This document shows positions 1 to 9,140 of a DNA stretch of 64,000 bases, piece by piece. Both the position numbers and the translations under genes were made by a program. This DNA comes from Chitinophagaceae bacterium (lineage in GTDB: Bacteria; Bacteroidota; Bacteroidia; Chitinophagales; Chitinophagaceae): NCBI GenBank assembly GCA_019638615.1, contig JAHBTL010000001.1, forward strand, positions 372,001 to 436,000. The letters run 5' to 3'. Within the stretch, counting starts at the first letter, position 1. Each line of letters opens with the position of its first letter. The notes beneath the pieces were generated by a model. That model was given only the letters and a program-made list of their open reading frames with translations, was not told where the DNA came from and ran no database searches.

Positions 1-86
1 CATTATTTTTCGACATACGGGTAATTGATCACATTATAGTAAGCGATGAAGGGTATTTCAGCTTCTCGGAGGAGGGGTTGCTGTAA
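1..86 (+). CDS. radC: RadC (JAB/MPN domain) protein, C-terminal end only
   Basis: A reading frame open from the left edge (first full codon at 3) ends at TAA 84-86 and encodes the last 27 residues of a protein. It contains IRVIDHIIVSDEGYFSF and ends in EEGLL. This is the usual end of RadC-family JAB-domain proteins, where an 'LDHIIVG..GYYSF...GLL' tail follows the metal-binding HxH...D motif. The catalytic part lies outside the window. Despite its name, a direct role of RadC in DNA repair is doubtful. The identification rests on a short but characteristic tail. Confidence 0.8.
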   Translation, partial: LFFDIRVIDHIIVSDEGYFSFSEEGLL

Positions 87-164
87 AAAACCGGTTTGTA
101 TGGGCGCAACAACAACCTGCATACCGCCATGTGCCGGTTTGCATCTTTTTTATTAACTAGCAGT

Positions 165-965
165 ATGAATAAGCCAGATTATACAGCCCGGAAAATTTCT
201 TCCTCTATCATTATTGATGGCAATATCAACAAAGCGCCATGGTTTAACGCAAGCTGGAGTAAGCGGTTTGTTGATATGGTAACAGGTGAGCCGGGTATGT
301 ACAATACCCAATCGGCTTTGCTATGGAATGATGATCATTTATACATAGCATTTACTGCAGAAGAGCCCTTTGTTGAAGCAAAACTGACGGAGCGGGATAG
401 CATCATTTTTCTGGAAAATGACCTGGAAGTATTGATTGACGGAGGTGACTGCTATTATGAACTTGAAGTAAATGCTGCCGGCACGATATACGAAGTATTT
501 TTTATCTGGCGTGATGCGCTCACAAAAGGCAGTCGCTTTGATATTCCTTTATTTGATGTACATCATCCGCAGGTTTATACATTTGGCGGAGACTACGATC
601 GTACAGGGGCTACATTCTGGAAAGGCAATCATCCGCGCGGTATCCGCTGGGCTTTTACTCATTTTGATATGCCGGGCCTGCAGGTTGCTACCCAAATTGA
701 CGGTACATTAAATGACAATAGTGATATTGACAAAGGCTGGTCGCTTGAAATAGCCATCCCCTGGAACAGTCTTGAAATATTATCGAACGGAAAAACCGTG
801 CCGCCTGCAAATGGCGATATATGGAATATATTCCTGGGGAGATTTCAGAAATTGACGCCCGGCGGCAAAGAACTGGTTCCACACCCCGCAATGGCATTAA
901 ACAGCCATGGCATTTATGATACCCACCTCCCCGAAAAGTGGAGTAAAATCAGGTTTATAGAATAA
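165..965 (+). CDS. carbohydrate-binding family 9 (CBM9)-like protein
   Basis: A 266-residue protein resembling the CBM9-like domain proteins common in Bacteroidota, which bind carbohydrate or sit next to sugar-degrading enzymes. Seen: the opening 'SIIIDGNINKAPW', the 'SKRFVDMVTGEPG' segment, 'ALLWNDDHLYIAF' and 'FLENDLEVLIDGGDCYYELEVN', which are conserved in this family, and a late 'GDIWNIFLGRFQK'. The frame is open from a TTG at 96 and has an ATG at 129. ATG 165 is chosen because homologues start shortly before the IDG motif. No signal peptide is visible from this start, so a cytoplasmic place or a missed upstream start are both possible. It begins 78 bp after radC with no obvious promoter between. 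Confidence 0.8.
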   Translation: MNKPDYTARKISSSIIIDGNINKAPWFNASWSKRFVDMVTGEPGMYNTQSALLWNDDHLYIAFTAEEPFVEAKLTERDSIIFLENDLEVLIDGGDCYYELEVNAAGTIYEVFFIWRDALTKGSRFDIPLFDVHHPQVYTFGGDYDRTGATFWKGNHPRGIRWAFTHFDMPGLQVATQIDGTLNDNSDIDKGWSLEIAIPWNSLEILSNGKTVPPANGDIWNIFLGRFQKLTPGGKELVPHPAMALNSHGIYDTHLPEKWSKIRFIE

Positions 966-1151
966 GCCCTGCCCTGTGTATCTTATTACAGGTGAATGAA
1001 GCAGCCATTGACCGGAATATTTTGCCTGTTTACCGGGTAAAAGCATATTTAACTAAAGATGTGTTCGGCATTTTGATAACTTGCAATAAGCTGTAATGCA
1101 GGCATCTGTTGTATTAAGACCTGCGAGATAGCTATTCAATAGTTTTTTGGT

Positions 1152-3593
1152 ATGATGGCAAGAGTGACTTGTATTATTACCGGCTTGCTGGTATTATCTG
1201 TTTTTCCGGGAATCAGCCAGGATCAGTCCTGTCCGTTCAATATCAATTTTTCAACGGGGGACATTACTACCTGGGCCGCAAAAACCGGCTTGGTGGGTGG
1301 AGCAACGCAGCAATATGCCGCTCCCAATACCGGGGTATCTGCAATTCCTGAATACAGCATTTCAACCACGGGCATACAGGTGCTCACGTCGCCCGGCACC
1401 GACAGATTTGGCGGGTTCTCCACTGTTCCCACCATCAATGGTTATTCTTACGGCTATTCCATAAAATTAGGATCTGACGCTACTTCGTGGGAGCTTCGAT
1501 CTAACAGCCGCAACCCCGGAGGTTTTGTGCGGTCGGTTACCTATACCGTTCATGTTCCTGCAGGGTCTCCCTCTGTTCCATACACCATGACCTATGCCTA
1601 TGCGCTGGTACTGGAAAATGGTACGCACAACTCCAACCAGCAACCCGTATTTACGGCCACAGTAAGAGGGCCTGCCGGTATTATCAGTTGCGCTTCTCCG
1701 TCCTACTATCTTCCTACATTGAACGATGCAACGGGAGGAAATGGCCAGACCTCAACGGGGGCTACCCTGGATTCTGCCGCAGCTATTGCAGATGGATTTT
1801 CACTGAGCCCTACCCTGTTCCTTTCGCATGCCGGACAGAATAACAATAATGGCACTTTGTTGCAGGATGTATGGACCAAACCCTGGACAGAAGTAACTTT
1901 TGACCTGTCGGCGTATCGGGGTCAGCAGGTAACGCTTACTTTTGAAACCAGCAATTGTACGCCCGGCGCTCATTTCGCCTATGCCTATATTGCCTTACGC
2001 AATGATTGCGGAGGGCTCAGGATTTCCGGCTTTGATAATGCCTGTAGCAATACCAATACGGTATATTCTATACCCGCCCTGGCCAACAGCGTGTACACAT
2101 GGACGGTTCCTGCGGGATGGGACATTGTTTCAGGCGTTAATACCAACATTATTACCGTAAAACCGGGCAGTACAGGTGGCATTATTACCGTACGGGAAGT
2201 GAACAGTTGTGCAGATCTGAAGGACACGATCGCCGTAAGCACATCGCCACCCACAGTAGCAGGTAATGTTACCGGCGATAATATTGTTTGTGCGGATGCA
2301 AACAGTACTGTATTAACGCTCAGCGGAGAAACAGGGGGTATATTGGGCTGGCTGGCTTCAACAGACGGAGTTACATGGTCTGACATTACCAATACAACGC
2401 ACCAGCATACTGCCCGGGATATTGCTGCTACTACCCGGTACCGGGCTTTGGTGCAAAACGGAAGCGGCTGCAGTATAGATACCAGCACGGAAGCGATCGT
2501 TACGGTAGATCCCCGGAGCAATGGCGGCAGTTTAAGTCCTTCTGACTTTTCCATTTGTGCAACTCAAACCCAGAACAACTCCATTATGCTGAATGGCAGC
2601 GTCGGGCAGGTGCAAAACTGGCAATATTCCTACGATGGAATCAACTGGAACAGCTTCTCGCCTGTGAATAGAAGTATAGAGTATAATATAAATTCCATTG
2701 ATCGAACTACCTATTACAGGGCGCTGGTGAAAAGCGGAATATGCCCTGGCGACACCAGTACCGCAGCCCGCATTCAGTTTGTGAATGTTCCATTTCCGTC
2801 AGCAACGGTCGATCCGGGTACGGCTTCTATATGTTACGGAACCAGTATACCGGTGAATGCTACCATCATTGCCGGCACTCATTATTCATGGAACAATACA
2901 GCCACGCTGGATAATGCCGGTAATGGTTTGGTGAGTTCATGGCCTCATACCATTCAGGCGATGGCAACGCCACAGCAAAACACCGATTATGTGTTGAGCG
3001 TTAGCAATGCCGGCTGCCCAAATGTATTGCTGGATACCTTTCATGTTTCCGTTACGCAGCCCATAACCGTTTTCGCGGGGAACGATACTTTCATTGTGGC
3101 CGGCCAGCCCTTACAACTGAATATCCTGGTAAGCGATTCACTGGCCAATCAATATACCTGGTCACCTGCCACAGGATTAGATTATACTGATATTACCAAT
3201 CCTGTCGCCAATCTGTCGGGTATGGCAGGCAGCACTATAACTTATAGCGTAAAAGCTGCTACAGCAGAAGGGTGCTTTGGTGTGGATGATATCAAGGTCA
3301 TGGTATTTGCTACGGCTCCTGATATTTTTGTCCCGTCTGCATTTACTCCTAACGGGGATGGGCTCAATGACGTACTGCGCCCTATTGGTGTTGGTATTTC
3401 CCGGATCGATTATTTCCGCATTTATAATCGCTGGGGACAATTGGTATTCAACGCCAGCGACCTGGAAAAAGGATGGGATGGCAGAGTAAATGGCCAGGTA
3501 CAATCAACGGCTACTTTTGTTTACGTTACCCAGGGAGTAGATTATACAGGCAAAGTGATCACTAAAAGGGGAAGCATTACATTAGTTCACTAA
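1152..3593 (+). CDS. secreted multi-domain protein with T9SS type B (gliding-type) sorting domain
   Basis: An 813-residue exported protein. Residues 1-22 form a signal peptide (hydrophobic 'ITGLLVLSVFPGIS', then QDQS). The long middle part is rich in Thr, Ser, Gly and Asn with Ig/PKD-like beta-sandwich repeats; 'YRALVQNGSGC' and 'YRALVKSGIC' mark two related repeats. The last ~90 residues (DIFVPSAFTPNGDGLND ... IYNRWGQLVF ... GWDGRVNGQ) are a textbook gliding-motility-associated C-terminal domain, the type B signal for T9SS export and surface display. A surface adhesin or matrix protein is likely; the ligand cannot be read from sequence. A second ATG lies three bases downstream. The gene stands alone. 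Confidence 0.9.
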   Translation: MMARVTCIITGLLVLSVFPGISQDQSCPFNINFSTGDITTWAAKTGLVGGATQQYAAPNTGVSAIPEYSISTTGIQVLTSPGTDRFGGFSTVPTINGYSYGYSIKLGSDATSWELRSNSRNPGGFVRSVTYTVHVPAGSPSVPYTMTYAYALVLENGTHNSNQQPVFTATVRGPAGIISCASPSYYLPTLNDATGGNGQTSTGATLDSAAAIADGFSLSPTLFLSHAGQNNNNGTLLQDVWTKPWTEVTFDLSAYRGQQVTLTFETSNCTPGAHFAYAYIALRNDCGGLRISGFDNACSNTNTVYSIPALANSVYTWTVPAGWDIVSGVNTNIITVKPGSTGGIITVREVNSCADLKDTIAVSTSPPTVAGNVTGDNIVCADANSTVLTLSGETGGILGWLASTDGVTWSDITNTTHQHTARDIAATTRYRALVQNGSGCSIDTSTEAIVTVDPRSNGGSLSPSDFSICATQTQNNSIMLNGSVGQVQNWQYSYDGINWNSFSPVNRSIEYNINSIDRTTYYRALVKSGICPGDTSTAARIQFVNVPFPSATVDPGTASICYGTSIPVNATIIAGTHYSWNNTATLDNAGNGLVSSWPHTIQAMATPQQNTDYVLSVSNAGCPNVLLDTFHVSVTQPITVFAGNDTFIVAGQPLQLNILVSDSLANQYTWSPATGLDYTDITNPVANLSGMAGSTITYSVKAATAEGCFGVDDIKVMVFATAPDIFVPSAFTPNGDGLNDVLRPIGVGISRIDYFRIYNRWGQLVFNASDLEKGWDGRVNGQVQSTATFVYVTQGVDYTGKVITKRGSITLVH

Positions 3594-3653
3594 AATACCG
3601 GTATGGGTAAAAGCAAGCCTGTTGTCTGTAATAATGCATGATAAACCAGCTTT

Positions 3654-4280
3654 TTACCTTCCATAATATTTATTCAGGGCTTCTACCTTGCTGTTTACAT
3701 GCATTTTTTCATAAATATTGTAGATATGCTTTTTCATGGTTTTTTCGCTGATGAACAGCGTGTTGGCTATTTCGCGGTACAATAGTCCTTTAGCTAAATA
3801 CCCCAATATCTCTTCTTCTCTTTTGGTGATTCCATACAATGATCTTACATCTGTTTTACCGGTTTGCTGCATCTTTTGCACTACTTTACGCGCTATGTCG
3901 CTGCTCATGGGGCTGCCGCCTTCATACAGATCTCTTATAGCCTGCAGCAACTCTTCGTGACCGCTTCGTTTCAGAATATAAGCGTTAGCGCCTGCTTCCA
4001 GCGCTTTAAATACATTCTCATCTTCATCATACACGGTGCACATCATAAACTCCACATTTGGACAAACAGGTTTTAACTGCCTCACAGCTTCGATCCCGTT
4101 CATTTGGGGCAGACCAATATCCATCAGCACCACATCCGGTAATAAATCCGGTATACCTTTCACCGCCGCTTCTGCCGATTCAAAACGGGCAAGGCACGAA
4201 TAATCTTCATGGCTGTTAATGGCATGTTCCAGTAACTGCCCTATGTTTTTATTGTCTTCAACTATTACTACGGTTATCAT
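3654..4280 (-). CDS. NarL/LuxR-family response regulator
   Basis: A 208-residue two-domain regulator. The receiver domain (about 1-120) has the acidic pocket at residues 9-10, phospho-acceptor Asp54 (VLMDIGLP) and Lys104 (ILKRSG). The LuxR helix-turn-helix (about 145-205) has TKREEEILGYLAKGL and EIANTLFISEKTMKKHIYNIYEKM. It starts 19 bp after the stop of the sensor kinase on the same strand, so the two form one transcription unit and a cognate pair. The only upstream control region for the unit is the gap at 6247-6456, which carries repeated ATACTGC/GCAGTAT palindromes that could be its own binding sites (inference). Confidence 0.93.
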   Translation of the reverse strand: MITVVIVEDNKNIGQLLEHAINSHEDYSCLARFESAEAAVKGIPDLLPDVVLMDIGLPQMNGIEAVRQLKPVCPNVEFMMCTVYDEDENVFKALEAGANAYILKRSGHEELLQAIRDLYEGGSPMSSDIARKVVQKMQQTGKTDVRSLYGITKREEEILGYLAKGLLYREIANTLFISEKTMKKHIYNIYEKMHVNSKVEALNKYYGR

Positions 4281-4299
4281 TTAAAAGAAATAACAATGA

Positions 4300-6246
4300 T
4301 CAATCAAGTTTAACTGAAATCTCCACCAGGGTGCCGTTGTCGCTTGTCCATTGAATGTTACCGCCAATATTATCCATATTCTTCTTCATATTATGTAAGC
4401 CATTGCCGGTATACTGCTTTGATGTGTCAATTCCTTTGCCGTTGTCCTGTATTTTTATCAGCAATAATGATGAATGGCAAAAAAAGCCAAGATGTACTGC
4501 CGTTGCATTGCTGTGCTTCACGATATTATTCAGGCATTCTTTTGCAGTAAGATAAACGTAGCGGCGGATATTGCTTGTAACAACCAGGTCGGTTCCGGGC
4601 AGGCTTTCCGAAGTATGCAGTACAATTCCGGATTTATCCAAAAAAGATACAGCAAATTTGCGGATATATGCTATAAGCCCCATCATGCTGTCATTGCGGC
4701 TGTTCAGGCTCCACACAATTTCGTTGAGCGAATCAATAGAGGCGGTGGCGGTATCTGAAATCATCAGCACTGATGCTAATGCATCGCCTTTTTTGTTTTT
4801 CAATAAATCGCTCGCCAGTACAATGGATGTAAGAGAAGCACCTAAATCATCGTGCAATTCACGGCTGATGCGGTTGCGCTCTTCAAGCTGACCTTCCATC
4901 AATGATTTTTCACGTTCCCACTCTTTTTGCTTTTCGAGGTATTCAATTTTTTTCTTTTGCAGCGTACTTTTCCTGTTGTACCATACAAATAACAGCAAGG
5001 CTGTGGAAAATGCGGCTATAAAAAGTATAACCAATAATAAGATGGTATTGTCTTTTCTTTCTATTTGCAGTTGCCTTGTGAGCAATAATTTTTCCTGCAG
5101 TACTTTTTTTCTGTTAAGCTCGTACTCTTCCATGGCTTTATTGGTTTCCTGTGTACGCAATAAACCATTTAGCTGGTAGGCTATCTTTAAATATTGGTAA
5201 CCTTTTTTTTCATCCCTGGTAAGCGAATACAGGTAAGAAAGATTTTCTGCAAAATTTTTACGGCTTCGCAATGATAGCTGATCTTCCTGTGTTGCAAACA
5301 GATGAAATGCTGTTGTCATCACCGGTTTTTGAAGAACGGCCATCGCGAGCTTTGCATCCTTTGCATTTACGGCAATCTCCATCAGGTTATGAGTTGCATC
5401 GAATAAGCGCTGGGTATTGCCGCTTTGCTCAAAAAGAACAATGCTCTTTTCGCAAAAGAATAATGCGGAATCGTACATGCCACGATTATTGTACATAGCA
5501 AACATACCGGAGTATATTGAAGCTTCGTTTTGCTTATCAGGTTTTGCCGTAAAAAGCTGCCAGGCTTTATATGTATTTTCATATGCATTCACTGAATCGT
5601 CCAATAATGTATAATATACTCCCAGGTTGTTATAAGAGGTTATCATCCGCATCGTATCTTTTATCTTAAGCACATACTCATCCAGGTATTTGTTCGTGTA
5701 TTCTATAGCAAGCCGCTGATTATCCAGTTGACTGTAAAGGTCTGCTATGTTAAGGTATAGCGGCCAGTTTTTCAAAGAGTCCGGCGCTGTATCTTCATCC
5801 ATATATTTCAACGCCAGTTTGCCGGCAGCAATGGCTGAATCGGTATTACCGGCAGCCTGGTAAATTACGCCTCGCATACCATACATGTCGCACAGTGTAT
5901 TTGCATCTCCCAGCTTTGCTGAAAAAATCAACGCTTCATCCGAAATAGCCAGTGCATTTTCTGTATCATTCAACAAAGCGCCTGCTACAAAAGCCCCGCT
6001 GCGATATGCCTGCACAAGCCCGGCGTTATCGCCAATTGACCTGCCAAGCGCAATTGCTTCTTTGTAAAGAGAAAGGCTTTGCCTGTAATCTGCAGATCTT
6101 GCTTTATATGCCTTCCTCAAAACAGCTTTCATTGTGTCTGTAGCGTGCATTAAATAAACCGGCGTATCGGAAGACGAATGCTTTTTACAGGTAATCAGGC
6201 AGCAAAGATATAATGTAATAAACAGGCTGTACAAAAGAGTCTGCAT
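4300..6246 (-). CDS. TPR-containing sensor histidine kinase (HisKA_3 type)
   Basis: A 648-residue sensor kinase. The N-terminus is a lipoprotein-like signal (LCCLITC followed by KKHSSS). Residues about 40-370 are tetratricopeptide helices. One membrane helix (TILLLVILFIAAFSTALLLF, about 400-420) is followed by a coiled coil. The HisKA_3 box RISRELHDDLGASL has phospho-acceptor His465, then an HATPase_c domain with ECLNNIVKHS (N box), QDNGKGID and GNGLHNMKKN. This is the NarX/DesK-like architecture that pairs with LuxR-type regulators, and the next gene is one. The TPR part should lie in the periplasm; the signal is unknown. A lipobox on a protein that also has a transmembrane helix is unusual. 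Confidence 0.92.
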   Translation of the reverse strand: MQTLLYSLFITLYLCCLITCKKHSSSDTPVYLMHATDTMKAVLRKAYKARSADYRQSLSLYKEAIALGRSIGDNAGLVQAYRSGAFVAGALLNDTENALAISDEALIFSAKLGDANTLCDMYGMRGVIYQAAGNTDSAIAAGKLALKYMDEDTAPDSLKNWPLYLNIADLYSQLDNQRLAIEYTNKYLDEYVLKIKDTMRMITSYNNLGVYYTLLDDSVNAYENTYKAWQLFTAKPDKQNEASIYSGMFAMYNNRGMYDSALFFCEKSIVLFEQSGNTQRLFDATHNLMEIAVNAKDAKLAMAVLQKPVMTTAFHLFATQEDQLSLRSRKNFAENLSYLYSLTRDEKKGYQYLKIAYQLNGLLRTQETNKAMEEYELNRKKVLQEKLLLTRQLQIERKDNTILLLVILFIAAFSTALLLFVWYNRKSTLQKKKIEYLEKQKEWEREKSLMEGQLEERNRISRELHDDLGASLTSIVLASDLLKNKKGDALASVLMISDTATASIDSLNEIVWSLNSRNDSMMGLIAYIRKFAVSFLDKSGIVLHTSESLPGTDLVVTSNIRRYVYLTAKECLNNIVKHSNATAVHLGFFCHSSLLLIKIQDNGKGIDTSKQYTGNGLHNMKKNMDNIGGNIQWTSDNGTLVEISVKLD

Positions 6247-6280
6247 ACAACAAATATATCTTATGCCTTTAGCTTTTCCA

Positions 6281-6362
6281 ATACTGCATAAGCAGTATCC
6301 GGCAGGTGTTTAGCGTAAGGACATAGTATAAAATACTGAAAATGCAGTATTGCAGGCAGTAT
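6281..6362. promoter_or_regulatory. cluster of ATACTGC / GCAGTAT inverted repeats (candidate operator)
   Basis: In the gap between the sensor-kinase operon and the divergent gene at 6457 there is a perfect 7-bp inverted repeat, ATACTGC-ATAA-GCAGTAT (6281-6298), a second one, ATACTG-AAAATG-CAGTAT (6333-6350), and a further GCAGTAT (6356-6362). Repeated palindromes with short spacers between divergent genes suggest binding sites for a dimeric regulator. The LuxR-type regulator of this operon is the obvious candidate (inference). Confidence 0.45.
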
Positions 6363-6456
6363 AACCTGCTTTTAATTTTACCTGACTTAACTATTAAAAA
6401 TGCTTTGTTGAAACAGAACTTGCCGGCCGATTATTCATTCAAACAAAAAAACAATC

Positions 6457-6867
6457 ATGAGTTTAACTACCCGCAGGATGCTGAAAGAAATTAAAGAAAC
6501 CACTGCAAAAGCAGAAGCTGATTTGAAACAACAAACCGGGCTTGACATTGGTTTAACCGTTGATGAAACCAGTTTCCCGGAAGATGAAGCGGTGCTAAAT
6601 GATTTTCACGTACATAGAATATACGGGATTGATTCCATACTTGGAGCGATGACCACCGTTACATCTGACGAATTGGGTAAAGAAGCCGTGAAGGAAGCCA
6701 TTCAGAAAATCGTATTGACAAACACTGCTAAATCGTGGAAAGAAGACGGCGGACGCAGTCTCCGGTTAAAAGACGGTGTACTTACGGTAAGTTGCTCCTT
6801 CAGCGAAAGCAGCAATAACCTGTATAAGCCGGAGGTATTGTCTAAAGAAATCTCCAATTTGTTATAA
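6457..6867 (+). CDS. hypothetical protein (136 aa)
   Basis: I do not recognise this family. It is a small soluble protein with no signal peptide or membrane segment. The first ~30 residues (SLTTRRMLKEIKETTAKAEADLKQ) are predicted as a charged amphipathic helix, followed by a mixed alpha/beta body with 'HRIYGIDSILGAMTTVTSDEL' and a C-terminal 'KDGVLTVSCSFSESSNNLY'. It is divergent from the sensor-kinase operon and shares its palindrome-rich upstream region. The next gene follows after 22 bp on the same strand, so co-transcription is likely. Both may be targets of the neighbouring two-component system (inference). Confidence 0.6.
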   Translation: MSLTTRRMLKEIKETTAKAEADLKQQTGLDIGLTVDETSFPEDEAVLNDFHVHRIYGIDSILGAMTTVTSDELGKEAVKEAIQKIVLTNTAKSWKEDGGRSLRLKDGVLTVSCSFSESSNNLYKPEVLSKEISNLL

Positions 6868-6889
6868 CCACCCTTTAAAAATTACAATT

Positions 6890-7348
6890 ATGAAGTTTTT
6901 TTTCCTGTATAGTCTTTTTAGTGTAATAACTGTATGTACAATGGCACAAAATAAACCCCGCCCCGAAGTGGGCAAAGTATGCAAAGCTTATACCGGCGCC
7001 GAAGGTTTGAAAATAACTACCTGCAGGGTAGGCCCCGAAGAAAAAAATGAAGCGCTCTTAGGTTTTAGCGACGTTGATCATCCGTGGAGCGGAAAGATAT
7101 TTAAAGCGAAAATGAAGAAGTTTAAAAACAACAGCAACAGCAATAATTTTAATATTGACTATAGCATAGAATGGAAAGGGAAAGAATATGTTGTATTAAC
7201 CTACCGGGATGGTTATGGCAGCGGCTTTACCGCTTATTTAATGCCTTTCGGATCCTTGCAGGCAGAGCACAAGCTGGCGTATAATGAGTACGCATCCCAA
7301 TCCTGTAGCCCCGAAAGATTCCTTACTGAATATCTTGAGCAGCAATAG
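6890..7348 (+). CDS. secreted hypothetical protein (152 aa)
   Basis: I do not recognise this family. A signal peptide is clear (KFFFLYSLFSVITVCTMAQ, cleavage near residue 19). The mature part is about 133 residues, basic, with an Asn/Ser-rich stretch 'KKFKNNSNSNNFNIDYS' and the segment 'EWKGKEYVVLTYRDGYGSG', suggesting a small beta-rich periplasmic or surface protein. Three cysteines (in KVCKAY, TTCRVG and QSCSPE) remain in the mature part. It probably forms an operon with the gene at 6457. Confidence 0.6.
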   Translation: MKFFFLYSLFSVITVCTMAQNKPRPEVGKVCKAYTGAEGLKITTCRVGPEEKNEALLGFSDVDHPWSGKIFKAKMKKFKNNSNSNNFNIDYSIEWKGKEYVVLTYRDGYGSGFTAYLMPFGSLQAEHKLAYNEYASQSCSPERFLTEYLEQQ

Positions 7349-7406
7349 CGGGGATATATGAATACATGAAGTATTCGCTCTGGACTGTTTTTTGCTGTGT
7401 CATGAG

Positions 7407-7556
7407 GTCGCCGGGAGGCGACAGGACAGGAGTGCTAAGCAAGCTTGCCTAACGGCAGTCAGGGACGTTTGGCGCAGCTTTCGCTATCCGAAGTCTCCGA
7501 CTTCGGATTTCTATGTTCTTCCGGGACTTAGTCCCGCAAATGTTCGCCGTGGGCGA
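7407..7556. repeat. cluster of short GC-rich hairpins in a 430-bp intergenic gap
   Basis: The gap 7349-7780 holds no gene but a row of perfect short inverted repeats: GTCGCC-GGGA-GGCGAC (7407-7422), ATCCGAAGTC-TCC-GACTTCGGAT (7486-7508), CGGGAC-TTA-GTCCCG (7522-7536) and TCGCC-GTG-GGCGA (7544-7556). A self-complementary GCAAGCTTGC also lies between the first two. The stems are unrelated in sequence but alike in form, with 5-10 bp arms and 3-4 nt loops. This looks like a composite intergenic repeat or a structured RNA, not a terminator. Confidence 0.55.
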
Positions 7557-7693
7557 TAAGAGAAAACTGCTAAACGGGGATTCCCGACATAACAGAGCAG
7601 CATAGTATTATTGCAGCACAAGCTAGCCCCGACTGAAGTACGGGATAAACTGTGACAACAAAAGCCTAACAGTATTACCAATGCCGGTTATAT

Positions 7694-7730
7694 AAAAATC
7701 ACCCCGAAAAATTATTCCGGGGTAATTTTT
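7694..7730. terminator. bidirectional rho-independent terminator
   Basis: AAAAATcACCCCG pairs with CGGGGTaATTTTT around an 11-nt loop, giving an A-run on one side and a T-run on the other. It lies between the rightward gene ending at 7348 and the leftward operon ending at 7781 and can serve both, with the leftward operon closer. Confidence 0.75.
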
Positions 7731-7780
7731 ATAATTGATTCAAGAGACAAGAATCGAGGCGAATGTGAACTAATAAAGAT

Positions 7781-8944
7781 TTACTTCTCCACCCATTCAA
7801 CATCCGTTTCTTTCCAGCTCCTGCTTTTTGCCGAATCAATCACCGCTTCACATACTTTCTGTGTTTCGTATGCATCGCGGAAGTTAGGGTGACATTCGGT
7901 GCCATCCTGCAATGCTTTCAGGAAATCGGCTGCCTGGTGTATAAAGCTGTGCTCATAACCAATGATCAAACCGGGCACCCACCATTTGCCCATATAAGGC
8001 TGGTCGCCATCGGTAACCAGGATAGAGCGCCAGCCGCGTACGATGCCTTCATCGTTGTGATCAAAATATTCCAAGCGGTTCAGATCATGCAGATCCCAGC
8101 GCAAAGAACCTTTTTCACCATTGATCTCGAAAGTATACAAGGCTTTGTGTCCGCGCGCATAGCGGGTTGATTCAAACAAACCTAATGATCCATTGGCGAA
8201 ATGACAATGGAAAATACAGGCATCATCAATGCCTACTTTTTCTACTTTACCCGTTAACTGGTGAAATCTTTCTTTAATGAAAGTTTCCGTAACTGCAGAC
8301 ACATCGGTGATACCACCGTTGAGCCACATGGCGGTGTCAATACAGTGCGCCAGCAGGTCGCCCGTTACACCGGAGCCTGCGGCCTCCACATCAAGCCTCC
8401 AGGCAGCAGTACCACCCTGCGGCACATCAGCGCTGATGGTCCAGTCCTGTAGAAAATTGGCACGGTAATGAAATATTTTACCCAGCTTGCCGCTGTCAAT
8501 GATCTGCTTTGCTAATGTAACCGCAGGCAAACGACGGTAGTTATACCATACCGTGTTTTTTACTTTTGCTTTTTCTATTGCATCCACCATTCCTTTGGCT
8601 TCTGCGAGTGTGCGTGCCAGTGGTTTTTCGCACAGGATCATTTTTCCTGCTTTTGCGGCAGCAATAGCTATTTCGGCATGCATATCATTGGGCGTGCAAA
8701 TATCTACAGCGTCAATATCGCTGCGCTCAATGAGTTTCTTCCAGTCTGTTTCAATGGATTCATAGCCCCACTGGTCGGCAAATGCCTGCACTTTTTCTTT
8801 GTTGCGCGAGCATACTGCTTTTAATACAGGCGTGTATTCCAGATCTGGAAAAAAATTAGGCACCCTGTTGTAACCGTTTGAGTGTGTACGGCCCATAAAG
8901 CCTGTACCTACCAAACCTATTCTGAGTTGTTTTTTAGTTGACAT
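7781..8944 (-). CDS. Gfo/Idh/MocA-family NAD(P)-dependent oxidoreductase
   Basis: A 387-residue sugar dehydrogenase-like enzyme. The Rossmann fold starts at residue 7 with the dinucleotide motif [12 protein letters not shown]. The family's EKPLA motif (Lys near residue 106) and the C-terminal alpha/beta substrate domain with '[20 protein letters not shown]' are present. No signal peptide, so cytoplasmic. It is the last gene of a leftward cluster with a TIM-barrel isomerase, a cupin and a DUF4432 epimerase. Such enzymes oxidise or reduce a hydroxyl of a sugar or cyclitol; with the DUF1080 protein across the divergent region, a 3-keto-sugar step is plausible (inference). Confidence 0.9.
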   Translation of the reverse strand: MSTKKQLRIGLVGTGFMGRTHSNGYNRVPNFFPDLEYTPVLKAVCSRNKEKVQAFADQWGYESIETDWKKLIERSDIDAVDICTPNDMHAEIAIAAAKAGKMILCEKPLARTLAEAKGMVDAIEKAKVKNTVWYNYRRLPAVTLAKQIIDSGKLGKIFHYRANFLQDWTISADVPQGGTAAWRLDVEAAGSGVTGDLLAHCIDTAMWLNGGITDVSAVTETFIKERFHQLTGKVEKVGIDDACIFHCHFANGSLGLFESTRYARGHKALYTFEINGEKGSLRWDLHDLNRLEYFDHNDEGIVRGWRSILVTDGDQPYMGKWWVPGLIIGYEHSFIHQAADFLKALQDGTECHPNFRDAYETQKVCEAVIDSAKSRSWKETDVEWVEK

Positions 8945-9140
8945 GATTGATTAAAAATTTGAGATTTGAAATTTGAACCACAAAGGCACGGAGGCACAAA
9001 GGTTCACCAAGGCGTTTTTATTTTTTAAAAAGTTTCAAGTTCCAGGTTTCAAGTTTCTAGGTTGTGCTGGTTCATCCTTTCACCCCTGCTCCGCATTCCC
9101 CACACCTTTCACCTTATACCTTTTACCTTATACCTTACCA
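8945..9140. repeat. array of degenerate intergenic words
   Basis: The gap between two genes of the sugar cluster contains successive low-complexity words: AATTTGAGATTTGAAATTTG, then CACAAAGGCACGGAGGCACA, then GTTTCAAGTTCCAGGTTTCA, then CCTTATACCTTTTACCTTAT. The same word families recur in other gaps of the window (16695-17127, 32571-32687, 43880-43915, 50518-50553, 57035-57155). A long rightward reading frame across it is an artefact. Confidence 0.6.
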
